Source: Desulfobacterales bacterium
GTDB lineage: Bacteria; Desulfobacterota; Desulfobacteria; Desulfobacterales; SURF-7
Direction: 5' to 3'
DNA length: 64,000 nt
Assembly (NCBI GenBank): GCA_028277765.1
Contig: JANQFQ010000056.1
Span: forward strand, 1-64,000
Under the pieces are notes generated by a model. The model had not been told where the DNA came from. It made no database searches and saw nothing but the letters and a program-made list of their open reading frames with translations. This document shows, in pieces, positions 17,248 to 25,553 of the stretch (its first letter is position 1; each line of letters starts with the position of its first letter). A program made the position numbers and the translations under genes.

Positions 17248-19053
17248 TTAATCTGGGAACAGCCTGTCTTGGTTTTCGATTGTTAAACCGCTATTTTTAT
17301 TTAATACAGCTACCAGCCCCAATGTCTTGGGGAGTTCATATTCAAAGAAATAGCGCATGGTAAGAAGTTTTGACTGGTAAAAAGCAGAACCGGCATCAGT
17401 GTCACTATCTCGCAGTTTTATTCCAGCGATAGTTCCCTGTAACAGCCATTGCCATGCGATGGTTGTTATTCCGAACAATTCAAGATATATCGTTGCATCG
17501 GCCATGGCGTGTTCCTGGCTATTTGATTCAGCCAGGCTGAGAAGATGGTCGGTAACCGCCTGGAGGTTGTCCAGGGCTTCCCTGAGCTGGGCTGCAAAAG
17601 GCTTGATCTGTTCAACGCGTTCTGCCTGTTCTACGGTTTTATTGACTTCAGACATAAAAAGCCTGAAAGCCCGGCCGTCCTGCATAACCACTTTTCTGCC
17701 AAGGAGATCGAGACCGTGTATACCGGTTGTCCCTTCATGGATGGGATGGATCCGTATGTCACGGTAATACTGCTCTACTGGAAAGTCATCACAATAGCCG
17801 TAGCCGCCGAAACACTGCAGGGACTGACTCACGGAAAGGATACCCATCTCTGATGGGTAACTCTTTGCGACTGGTGTTAAAAGATCCAGAAGAAGGGTAT
17901 ATGTCTCTTTTTTTTCATCAGGCAGAACTTTTACAAGGTCAGCATACAGGGAACACTGGGTGAGCAGGCAAATGGCGCCCTCGACAATCCCCTTCTGAAA
18001 CAGGAGCATCCGTTTAACATCCATGTGTTCAATGATCGGTATCTGGGGCAGGTTAGGATCCTTTTCAGAGAGTTTTCTCCCTTGGCACCGCTCGCGGGTA
18101 TAGTCAAGGGCTGCGTAATAGGCAGCTGACGCAATAGCAGCGGCCCAGGAACCAACCCCAAGCCGTGTTTCATTCATCATCTGGAACATATAGCGGAGCC
18201 CGCTGTGAGGTTCGCCAACCAGAAAGCCGTGGCAATCATTATTTTCACCAATACCAAGACCAGTGCTCGGAGCGCCGCGATAGCCGAGTTTATGATATAT
18301 CTCGGATGTGGTAATATCGTTTGATATAAGGTTTCCGTCCTTGTTAAAACGTTTTTGGGGCACGATAAAAAGGGAGATGCCCTTAACACCCATGGGTGCC
18401 CCTTTGATCTTTGCCAGCATCAAGTGCACGACATTCTCCACAGCATCATGGTCCCCTGCGGAGATAAACAGTTTTCTTCCTTTAATCCGGTAAAAACCGC
18501 CTGGATCCAGTTCGGCAGTCGTCCTAATGTCAGCCAGGGAACTTCCTGCGTTGGGTTCTGTCATGGCCATGGTGCCCTGCCATTCACCACTCAGGAGTTT
18601 AGGAACGTATGTTTGAATCTGGTCCTGGTTTCCAAAGGATATGATTAACCCGGCCGCCCCTTTGTTCAGTGCTGCATAAACGCTTGCGGGGTAATTTGCG
18701 GCGCCAAAGATGAAACCGCATATATTGTCAATCATGACAGGAAACTGACTTCCGCCCAGGTCAGCCGGAAACACGGAACCGATCCAGCCGCCTCGTCCAA
18801 GCACTTTTAATATCATCCGTATAGAAGGGTGGACGTTAATGCTGCCGTCTATCAGTTCAGGGGGAGACTTGTCCATCTCTTTCAGGACAGGGAGGAACAT
18901 GTCCCGGGCCATATCCATGGCTGTGTTTAAAATTATATCAAAAGTTTCCCGGTCATGGTCCTCATAATATCCATATTCGGTTAGTGCCGTTACATCAAAC
19001 ACTTCGTAAAGCAGGAACTCCAGATTTTTTTTACTGACAAATTTTGTTGGCAC
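17248..19053 (-). CDS. Acyl-CoA dehydrogenase, long form (~600 residues)
   Basis: The start is GTG at 19053, with AGGAG five bases upstream. The 601-residue protein has the three ACAD domains: N-terminal helical domain, central barrel with TMAMTEPNAGSS (flavin and substrate binding), and C-terminal helical domain with QCFGGYGY and IHEGTTGIHG. Glu440 in HEGT is the expected catalytic base that removes the alpha proton of the acyl-CoA. The additional 170-residue C-terminal helical extension is typical of the FadE/AcdA-like long group. It should oxidise acyl-CoA to 2-enoyl-CoA and pass electrons to ETF, but no etf genes are in the window. It is 78 bp downstream of the YiiX-like gene on the same strand; common transcription is possible. 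Confidence 0.95.
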   Translation of the reverse strand: MPTKFVSKKNLEFLLYEVFDVTALTEYGYYEDHDRETFDIILNTAMDMARDMFLPVLKEMDKSPPELIDGSINVHPSIRMILKVLGRGGWIGSVFPADLGGSQFPVMIDNICGFIFGAANYPASVYAALNKGAAGLIISFGNQDQIQTYVPKLLSGEWQGTMAMTEPNAGSSLADIRTTAELDPGGFYRIKGRKLFISAGDHDAVENVVHLMLAKIKGAPMGVKGISLFIVPQKRFNKDGNLISNDITTSEIYHKLGYRGAPSTGLGIGENNDCHGFLVGEPHSGLRYMFQMMNETRLGVGSWAAAIASAAYYAALDYTRERCQGRKLSEKDPNLPQIPIIEHMDVKRMLLFQKGIVEGAICLLTQCSLYADLVKVLPDEKKETYTLLLDLLTPVAKSYPSEMGILSVSQSLQCFGGYGYCDDFPVEQYYRDIRIHPIHEGTTGIHGLDLLGRKVVMQDGRAFRLFMSEVNKTVEQAERVEQIKPFAAQLREALDNLQAVTDHLLSLAESNSQEHAMADATIYLELFGITTIAWQWLLQGTIAGIKLRDSDTDAGSAFYQSKLLTMRYFFEYELPKTLGLVAVLNKNSGLTIENQDRLFPD

Positions 19054-19131
19054 TCGTTCTCCTGTCGATTATCCGCAGTATAAATATGAAAATATTTTTT
19101 GTCCTTGTCCTGGGGTGTTGAGACAAAAGGA

Positions 19132-20628
19132 TTAATTCAGTTTCGCGAATATTTTGTTTTTCTTTTTGTTTACAGGTTTTCCTTCTAAATAGAGAGATAC
19201 AACATCAAACCTGCCATCCACGTATGTTTTTTCAGCAATATGAGTGGGACTGACCGTATGCCGGCCCAGGGTGCTTTGTGTGGGCCAATCGAAATCTGTA
19301 AAGGTGACGTAAATCAGCTCAGAGCATACAATCCGGTCATTTGTTTCCACATCAAAATTAAAGTCATAAGGTTTACCGATTTGGCGCAATGTCCGGATGA
19401 TAATGTCTGCCTTTTTTTTGTTAGTGAGTTTTTTACAGCGCAGCACAGCAAGGTCGTCAATATTCAGAAAGTGGGGCACACTGCTTAAGGTTACGCCGGG
19501 CCTTAGTGCTTCGGCAATGCTTTTCTGCTCACGAATGCTGTTGTGATATTTTTTTACAACCGGATGATCCCATATCCCCAGGTCTTTAATTTCCTTTTCC
19601 GTTCCGATCCAGATCGCCACATGGCCCCAGTAGCCGGGGATAAATTTGTCGGTCAGTCTGAAAGGCGTTTTTTCCAGCAGAATATCACAGGCCTTCAGTG
19701 TATCTGACACCTCCGTCTGTACATCTGTTTTGTCATACAGTAATCCTTTCCGGGTCTGTATGAGGCCCACGGAGTTTCCGAAAATCAGGCTGAAAAGATT
19801 AATCCCGTCATCTTTAATTTTTTTCATTGTGTCTGAGGTTATACCGGACATGAATTTCCCGTACCGGTTTATGACAAACAGAGGTGATTTTTTTAGGGTA
19901 CTGTTATAAGAAGGGCTTTGCTTTATCAGAAGATACAGATAGCTGTTCTCATCTGTATGTTTGAAAGACTTAAGCTGTTTTCCCCAGTTTGAATCAAAAT
20001 ACTTAATACCCCGGCGTATCCTGTGGCGTTTATTTATAGAGTTGTACTGTTTTGTAACGTCAGTAAGCCGGGAATGTGTTATTTTGTACCCTTTATTACG
20101 TTTATTGATATAGCGCCGAAGTTTTTTATCATCTTCAAAAACAGATATGGCGAGCAGATAGTTGTCATACAGCATAAGGGCGGCCGCTAGAGAGAGCATG
20201 ATACCCTGTAGCCTTAGCTGTTCGTCTTTGACGGGACATTTTTTGTCGAGCCAGCACTCATAGGCATACGCGGTTTCATATAGCTGTTGCCGAAGTTTGA
20301 GGTGTGCCAGAATCCCTGTGTTTAAAATCTCCATGTCTGCACCTGAAAGCGGTATATCCTGCTGGAACTCTTTTTTAAGCTTCTTATAGACTTTCAATGT
20401 CTCTGCACGGTAAGTAAACGCCTTTTCCACCAGCATCTGGAAACGGGCGATGTCACTTGCCATGGTCCGATATATATCCTCATGTTCAGGCATCAGAAAG
20501 CCGTGGCAGTCATCCTGTATGGGACAGCGTTTAATTGTTTCAGCTTCATTACATGTCGCTGTCAAGATAACGGCTGCTAGGATTAAAATGATTTGAGATG
20601 TTTTAATGAGAATTCTATTTTCAGTCAT
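19132..20628 (-). CDS. YiiX/YebB-type NlpC/P60-superfamily (permuted papain-like) exported protein
   Basis: AGGTGG stands four bases before the ATG. The 498-residue protein has a hydrophobic signal segment (residues about 10-26) ending in TATC, not a canonical lipobox. About 300 helical residues follow. The C-terminal domain has GYWGHVAIWIG with His336 and NDRIVCSELIYVTF with Cys435. The His-before-Cys order is that of permuted papain-like amidases and peptidases such as YiiX, where the pair forms the catalytic dyad. The likely place is the periplasm or outer face of the membrane, with peptidoglycan or lipid amide bonds as substrates of the family. It is the fourth gene of a minus-strand envelope run, 110 bp after the lipoprotein gene. 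Confidence 0.8.
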   Translation of the reverse strand: MTENRILIKTSQIILILAAVILTATCNEAETIKRCPIQDDCHGFLMPEHEDIYRTMASDIARFQMLVEKAFTYRAETLKVYKKLKKEFQQDIPLSGADMEILNTGILAHLKLRQQLYETAYAYECWLDKKCPVKDEQLRLQGIMLSLAAALMLYDNYLLAISVFEDDKKLRRYINKRNKGYKITHSRLTDVTKQYNSINKRHRIRRGIKYFDSNWGKQLKSFKHTDENSYLYLLIKQSPSYNSTLKKSPLFVINRYGKFMSGITSDTMKKIKDDGINLFSLIFGNSVGLIQTRKGLLYDKTDVQTEVSDTLKACDILLEKTPFRLTDKFIPGYWGHVAIWIGTEKEIKDLGIWDHPVVKKYHNSIREQKSIAEALRPGVTLSSVPHFLNIDDLAVLRCKKLTNKKKADIIIRTLRQIGKPYDFNFDVETNDRIVCSELIYVTFTDFDWPTQSTLGRHTVSPTHIAEKTYVDGRFDVVSLYLEGKPVNKKKNKIFAKLN

Positions 20629-20738
20629 TTGCCACCTCGATTGATTTTCCTGATCATCATCAGGGCAGATTAATAAAAGGACAAGAGGTTGAAAAATAAA
20701 TATATATTAAAGAATACGAAGGAGGAAGCTGTCAAGGG

Positions 20739-21416
20739 TTAATTGTTTACAGGCGGCGGGCGATATTCTAGTATGTTGTCGTCTTTTACTATGATTACCC
20801 GGTCAGGATGCTGTTTATAAAACTGTTTTGCCAGATTGTGCGGGAAAAAGGTTTTATCAACATTAACGATATCTTTTGTGAATTGGTAGAGGAAGATGGA
20901 AATAAGGTATCCGCAAAACAGGCCGTCCGCGTCTGTGCTGAAGCTGTTTGGTGTGAACGGCTTTCCTGAAGCAGTTAAAAGGATATCATAGAGTTCGGCT
21001 CCCTTTTTTAATGACAGTTTCCACTCAAAAATTTCGGTTGCAGATGTGGGGATTTCTTTGCGAAAAGCAAGATAGTCATTAAGTGACGGTGTTTTATCAA
21101 AAACCAGGTCACGCTGGCGCCTTGCAGACACACTCCCCGCAGACCCGTAACCACCACCAGGATCCCAGAACAGGGCGCCTTTGTCAGGAGAATAAATCCT
21201 CAGAGCTGAATGGGCGCATGAGTGCCCGGAATACATGATCAGTATTTGAAGGCAGGCCTTGTCCGGAGTGTCCGTGAGATTCTGGAGCGGCAACCTGCGG
21301 TGCTGCCAGTTTTTTTCAAGATAAGGTAAGGGTGAATGGACGCAACCGGTTGCAAGAGATATCAACGCAAGGAGGATGATTGCTTTCAATTTCTTTTGTA
21401 TAAAAAACCTGATCAT
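20739..21416 (-). CDS. Lipoprotein, possible permuted papain-fold hydrolase
   Basis: The 225-residue protein has a clean lipoprotein signal (LATGC, Cys25). The mature part contains SGHSCAHSALRIYS followed by WDPGGGYG, and later GLFCGYLIS. A His on a strand (HSALRIY) followed about 90 residues later by a Cys at a helix start is the arrangement of permuted NlpC/P60 and YiiX-like enzymes, as in its neighbour. That reading is an inference from motif order; a non-enzymatic lipoprotein remains possible. It begins 23 bp after the TPR gene and ends 110 bp before the YiiX-like gene, so all are likely one transcript. Confidence 0.7.
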   Translation of the reverse strand: MIRFFIQKKLKAIILLALISLATGCVHSPLPYLEKNWQHRRLPLQNLTDTPDKACLQILIMYSGHSCAHSALRIYSPDKGALFWDPGGGYGSAGSVSARRQRDLVFDKTPSLNDYLAFRKEIPTSATEIFEWKLSLKKGAELYDILLTASGKPFTPNSFSTDADGLFCGYLISIFLYQFTKDIVNVDKTFFPHNLAKQFYKQHPDRVIIVKDDNILEYRPPPVNN

Positions 21417-21439
21417 TTCTTCTGCAAGAATAATACGTA

Positions 21440-24364
21440 CTATAGCGATACCGGAATAATCAGGTTATCTTGTCTGGCCTGTTTGATTATCCGGGCAGCT
21501 TCATCAAGATGTTCTTCAATCAGGCAGGAAATATATTGGTTTAGTACGATCATCTCTTTGTTTGCTATAAGTTTTTCATATATTTTTTCCTTGTATTTAC
21601 ATATTTCTGTTGTTTTTAAACTTGTTAATAGTGACTTTTCTGAAGACGAATCCATTTGCCGGAGCATAAACCAGCCAGAAGAAGAGGGATTGCCAGGAAA
21701 TTTTGAATGGCTTGCCATGATCAAATTTTCTAACGTCTTTTTTTCAGGGCTTGCTGAAAACCGTTTTTTAAAAGGCGCGATCTCTCCCAAAGCTAAGCAG
21801 AGTAGCATCTTGTCTTCATATATCTTGTGATATTTCTCGTAAAACACTTTATAGTCGACAGTGTATTGCTGCTCACTCACCAGTATTTTTTTAATCAGAG
21901 CATTTTTATATCCCCTACGTGTGCTTACTGAAGGGAGCCTTTTAAAATTTGCCAGGGCGCTCTTGAGCACTTTGTCAACATCAACACTCTTATCATACTC
22001 AATGAGCCCGATCTTGTATGAGATAATATATGATTCTAAAATCGCACGTTCAGTTGGATATTTCGTCTTGTTCAGCTTTTTTAATTTTTCTTTCAGCAGG
22101 TTAATATTTTTTTTGTACAACTCAATAGTTTCGCTGTGATCGGTTTTCGATCTGTGTTCAGTAATCTCCAGTGCGTTCGCCTGATTATCAACCTCAATGT
22201 TATCAAGACGGTTTGCCAACTGTTTTATTTCGTCATCCATCCTTAAAAAACTGTATAAACCGAACGCGGTGCCAGCCAGATTCGTGTTTTTAGGTGCCAG
22301 GAGAAGGCTTTTATTCATATAGTTGAGCGCTTTTTTCATGGACGAGTGCGCTTTCATCTGATCAATTATTCTCTGCTTTTTATTTTCATCATCATAAAGG
22401 TAGGAAAAGAGGTTGAGGGACGGACTGAAATCGAGAACGTCCAGGTTGATATGTTTTGCAAGCAGATCCCGATAGACTTTTTTACAGTGATAATCGGATG
22501 AATTAGATAAAACAATGCTGCTGTCCGGAGATAAGGCGACAGCCTTATCCATGTTTTTCAATGCCTGGTTGTAGTCGGATTCATTTTTACCCACACGGTA
22601 TTTAGCCATATAGACAAGGGCGATATTATTCAGCATGGAGGATTTAACAGGAAGTGTTTTGTAAACAGCGATCGCTTTTTGAAAATAATTCAAGGCCTCT
22701 TTTTTCTTATCATCTATTTCAGCCTTATATCCTTTTGTTGTGTACAAATCAGCCTTTGTGTATGGATTGCTTGTATCGGCTTTCTCAAGCCATTTAATTT
22801 TTTCTTCTTGATCTTCAGCGAGCAGTGACAGATGATAAGCGTAATTATAAAGGTCTTCTTTCTTCTTTGCTTTTTCATAAGCTTCAACAGCGTACTCCTT
22901 TGACTGGGTTTCAGCGCCTAAGTCTCTTAGGATTGAAGAGATTGAGTAGAGGACACTATGGGATCGGTTGTATTTATCCAGGAGCGCGTTGAATAATGCC
23001 TGGCCTTCGGTTTCCTTGCCCAGCCAGTAGTAAACTTGGCCCAGGTAATACTGGTAATCATCGGTATCTCCTGCGTAGCCTTGAACAGCGAGAAACGTCG
23101 TTTCTGCATCTTTTAGCCCTTTTTCCCTTTGAACAGTATCCTGCATGACCATGGCCCTGTTCAGCATGACAATACCAAGATCAAGGGCTACGGGAACCAC
23201 ATGGGTTGCTTCCTGGTATTGGTTCAGCAGGCGGCTCAATCTCTTAGATTGGTTTCTTTTTTTGATGAAATACTCGTTAACCATATTATCCTGTTCCTGT
23301 TCTGAGGCAGCATTATATTTTGTATAAAAGGATTGAGGGGCTTTGCCGTCGTTCAACTCTTTAATAGTATTGTCCCAGATTTTATCCAGCATGTCGGTAT
23401 ATGCTTTTTCAGCTTTGCGGTATGCCTGCAGATGTTTATTCGTATACGGTTTCAATAAATTATAGGCTTCATCGGTTTTATTGATGCTGACATAATGTTG
23501 ACCGAGAATTCGTGCGCCTTCAGATATGCCGAGTTTTTCAATGTGCCGGGCAAGTATCTCTTCACACCGTTCGCAGTTATTTAAATATTCTTCCAACATG
23601 GCCAGATCTATTGCCAGATTCATATCTTCAGGTGAAACCGCGACAAGGTCGGTCAACAGGTGGTATTGTTTCTTTTTGTAGCTTGTAATTACATTTTCGT
23701 CAGTGGATAATGATACAATCATGTCAGCCAGCTGGTTTGCCTGTAATTTATTCGATGCTTCATATTTTGCAAACAACTTTTCAACCCTGGTGATGATGCC
23801 CGGAAATAGCTTTTTGAGGCGAACCGCATATCTCATAACAGCTACCGCGTTTTCCGGAGATAGGCTGGAGAGATTTTCATCTGAAGCAATACGTACAAAC
23901 TCTTCCCCAGCCGCCTTGGAATATTCCGTTCGGCTGTCATATGCCATTTTCAGGTTTTCAAGGCCGATGAAGTAATCATTATTTGCAAGTGCTTTTACGG
24001 CAGCGTTATAGTTTTTTTTAGCCATATATTCCGGAGATGACATATAGCTTTTAAGACCGGCGTATAGAAGCAGTGCAACAATACAGAGGAAAACGCATAG
24101 ATTGCCGCCCCTGGCCATTCCTGAAAGATTCCCCTTGGCAATCACATATTCTTCACTGTTTACGCCCTGGATCAGGTATTTCTTGATGGGGAGGGTAGGT
24201 AAGAATAAAACAGTAAAATAAAGCGTTTTTTCATATAAGTTCTGGTCCTCATCAATCATTTTCTTTCCATACAGCCTTGTGCCGAAACCGTAGATGGTGA
24301 ATTGGGCCGGCGCTTTATCAACCGGTGTGTAGCCTAGATCTTCTATTGATATTTCCTGGTTCAT
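21440..24364 (-). CDS. Large TPR-repeat membrane protein
   Basis: AAGGAA precedes the ATG. Of 974 residues, the first 85 form a cytoplasmic domain (FTIYGFGTRLYGKK..FFLP-like strand pattern), followed by one membrane helix at about 88-105. The rest is a helical solenoid of TPR-like units, clearest in YNYAYHLSLLAED, EALNYFQKAIAVYK, NALVYMAK-like helices and YNQALKNMDKAVALSPDS. The signal-anchor topology puts the repeats on the periplasmic side. TPR solenoids mostly serve as scaffolds. Flanked on the same strand by three exported proteins, it may organise them, but this is context only. No catalytic motif was seen. Confidence 0.8.
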   Translation of the reverse strand: MNQEISIEDLGYTPVDKAPAQFTIYGFGTRLYGKKMIDEDQNLYEKTLYFTVLFLPTLPIKKYLIQGVNSEEYVIAKGNLSGMARGGNLCVFLCIVALLLYAGLKSYMSSPEYMAKKNYNAAVKALANNDYFIGLENLKMAYDSRTEYSKAAGEEFVRIASDENLSSLSPENAVAVMRYAVRLKKLFPGIITRVEKLFAKYEASNKLQANQLADMIVSLSTDENVITSYKKKQYHLLTDLVAVSPEDMNLAIDLAMLEEYLNNCERCEEILARHIEKLGISEGARILGQHYVSINKTDEAYNLLKPYTNKHLQAYRKAEKAYTDMLDKIWDNTIKELNDGKAPQSFYTKYNAASEQEQDNMVNEYFIKKRNQSKRLSRLLNQYQEATHVVPVALDLGIVMLNRAMVMQDTVQREKGLKDAETTFLAVQGYAGDTDDYQYYLGQVYYWLGKETEGQALFNALLDKYNRSHSVLYSISSILRDLGAETQSKEYAVEAYEKAKKKEDLYNYAYHLSLLAEDQEEKIKWLEKADTSNPYTKADLYTTKGYKAEIDDKKKEALNYFQKAIAVYKTLPVKSSMLNNIALVYMAKYRVGKNESDYNQALKNMDKAVALSPDSSIVLSNSSDYHCKKVYRDLLAKHINLDVLDFSPSLNLFSYLYDDENKKQRIIDQMKAHSSMKKALNYMNKSLLLAPKNTNLAGTAFGLYSFLRMDDEIKQLANRLDNIEVDNQANALEITEHRSKTDHSETIELYKKNINLLKEKLKKLNKTKYPTERAILESYIISYKIGLIEYDKSVDVDKVLKSALANFKRLPSVSTRRGYKNALIKKILVSEQQYTVDYKVFYEKYHKIYEDKMLLCLALGEIAPFKKRFSASPEKKTLENLIMASHSKFPGNPSSSGWFMLRQMDSSSEKSLLTSLKTTEICKYKEKIYEKLIANKEMIVLNQYISCLIEEHLDEAARIIKQARQDNLIIPVSL

Positions 24365-24435
24365 TGTTATTTCCTTTTATTCACTTTGGGTTTTATATGA
24401 TTGTTTCCAGAATAGCTTAAAGAATAGATAAATCA

Positions 24436-24789
24436 TTATCGGTTTTGTATGGGTCTTTGCAGTTCAACACCATCCACTACCATTTTCCATACACCAGCTT
24501 CCTGGTATGGTGGTTTTGATACTTCAAAAGTAGTTTTGATAAAACCAACTCCGACGATGAAATTGTCTCCCTGGAATTCTTTTATCGGCCCTGATATTTC
24601 TGTTGTAGCGCCGCCTTTCAATCTTTTGTATTGTACGCTGCCGTCTTCCAATATCAGAAGATACATGGCCTTGCTTTTCCACTCGCCAACATAATCGATT
24701 TTATCCGCAGGCACTGGTATGCCGCACGAGGAAATGAAAGGAACCATACATAATAAACAAAAAATATGGCTGATTCGTTTAAGCGTCAT
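24436..24789 (-). CDS. Small lipoprotein, first gene of the envelope gene run
   Basis: The 117-residue protein has a type II signal peptide (CMVPFISSC, lipidated Cys22) and a mature part of about 95 residues made of beta strands (YVGEWKSKAMYLLI, SVQYKRL, NFIVGVGF, FEVSKPP..GVWKMVVDG). This looks like a small lipocalin-like or beta-sandwich domain, but the family is not recognised. A good AGGAG lies before the start. The TPR gene follows after 71 bp. An outer- or inner-membrane anchored position is expected; no sorting signal can be judged (Gly after the Cys favours the outer membrane in proteobacteria). Confidence 0.75.
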   Translation of the reverse strand: MTLKRISHIFCLLCMVPFISSCGIPVPADKIDYVGEWKSKAMYLLILEDGSVQYKRLKGGATTEISGPIKEFQGDNFIVGVGFIKTTFEVSKPPYQEAGVWKMVVDGVELQRPIQNR

Positions 24790-24926
24790 GTTTTTCTCCT
24801 TAATTGTCAGGTAAGTTATTTATTTGGTTATATAAATCATTGTATGCCGATTGTCAATTGATGGTTTGGGATAGGCAAAAGAAATGATCACGCAAAGTCG
24901 CTAAGGCGCAAAGAGATAAAAAACGG

Positions 24927-25063
24927 GGGACAGACAAAAATACGGTTGGTAGGAGCGATCCTTGTGATCGTCTTTGTTGCTTCAATGAATAATATTGTTT
25001 TGTCTGCGAGAGAAAGGCGAATACAAGATTCGTCCCTATAGAAATTAAAATTTTGTCTGTCCC
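24927..25063. mobile_element. Short element with 13-bp inverted ends, carrying a REP-like palindrome pair
   Basis: The perfect inverted pair GGGACAGACAAAA (24927-24939) and TTTTGTCTGTCCC (25051-25063) bounds 137 bp. Inside are two palindromes in head-to-head order, GCGATCCTTGTGATCGTC and GGCGAATACAAGATTCGTCC. It has no coding capacity, so it would be a MITE- or REP-like non-autonomous element. The size of the target duplication could not be read. Confidence 0.5.
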
Positions 25064-25389
25064 TCTTATTTCTACAGGATTTGTTGTATACATAGAAATC
25101 GGAAAAAAAGAATAAAAAGTATTCAATAAAATTAACTATACAGCATGAAAAAACAATAAAATGAATAAGATAAACCAATTAAAACAAGTTTAAGTGTATT
25201 CTGAAGAATACGGAAATATTGTAATTTTATGCAAAAAGACTTGACCGGATTTCATATCGTGGATATTCAGCCAAGAGAGGATCTGAGAATGTAAACAGAA
25301 GTTTTTACCTGGAGATTCAGAAAAAAACAAAAAAAGAAAAGGGGACAAGAAAAAGGGGACGGATGAAAAAAGGGGACGGATGAAAAAAG
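25064..25389. other. Gap between two short elements, with A-rich GGGGAC tandem motifs
   Basis: No gene is seen. The first part is AT-rich. Around 25335-25395 the unit AAAAAAGGGGACGGATG is repeated at least twice exactly, with further partial units on either side, running directly into the second short element. Confidence 0.5.
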
Positions 25390-25478
25390 GGGACAGACAG
25401 ATTCTGCATTCTTTCATCAAACAGGTAAAAAGTCCAGATCTTTGATCCTTTCCAGAAAATGCGTTATTTGTCTGTCCC
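25390..25478. mobile_element. Second short element bounded by inverted GGGACAGACA ends
   Basis: GGGACAGACA (25390-25399) pairs with TGTCTGTCCC (25469-25478). The 89 bp element shares its ends, but not its inside, with the element at 24927-25063. It is preceded by GGGGACGGATG tandem units. Repeats with such GGGACAG ends are often linked to REP-associated Y1 transposases, but no such gene lies in this window. Confidence 0.45.
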
Positions 25479-25553
25479 TCCACTCATTCACCACAGTCAC
25501 AGAGAGCACAGAGGACATTTTACTTGGAAAATTTATTCACAAAAGGAGAAAAA

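Noticed and set aside
25524-25553. Upstream start of the subtilisin gene at 25524
   Set aside because: It would put charged residues before the signal peptide and ignores the AAGGAG five bases before the ATG at 25554.
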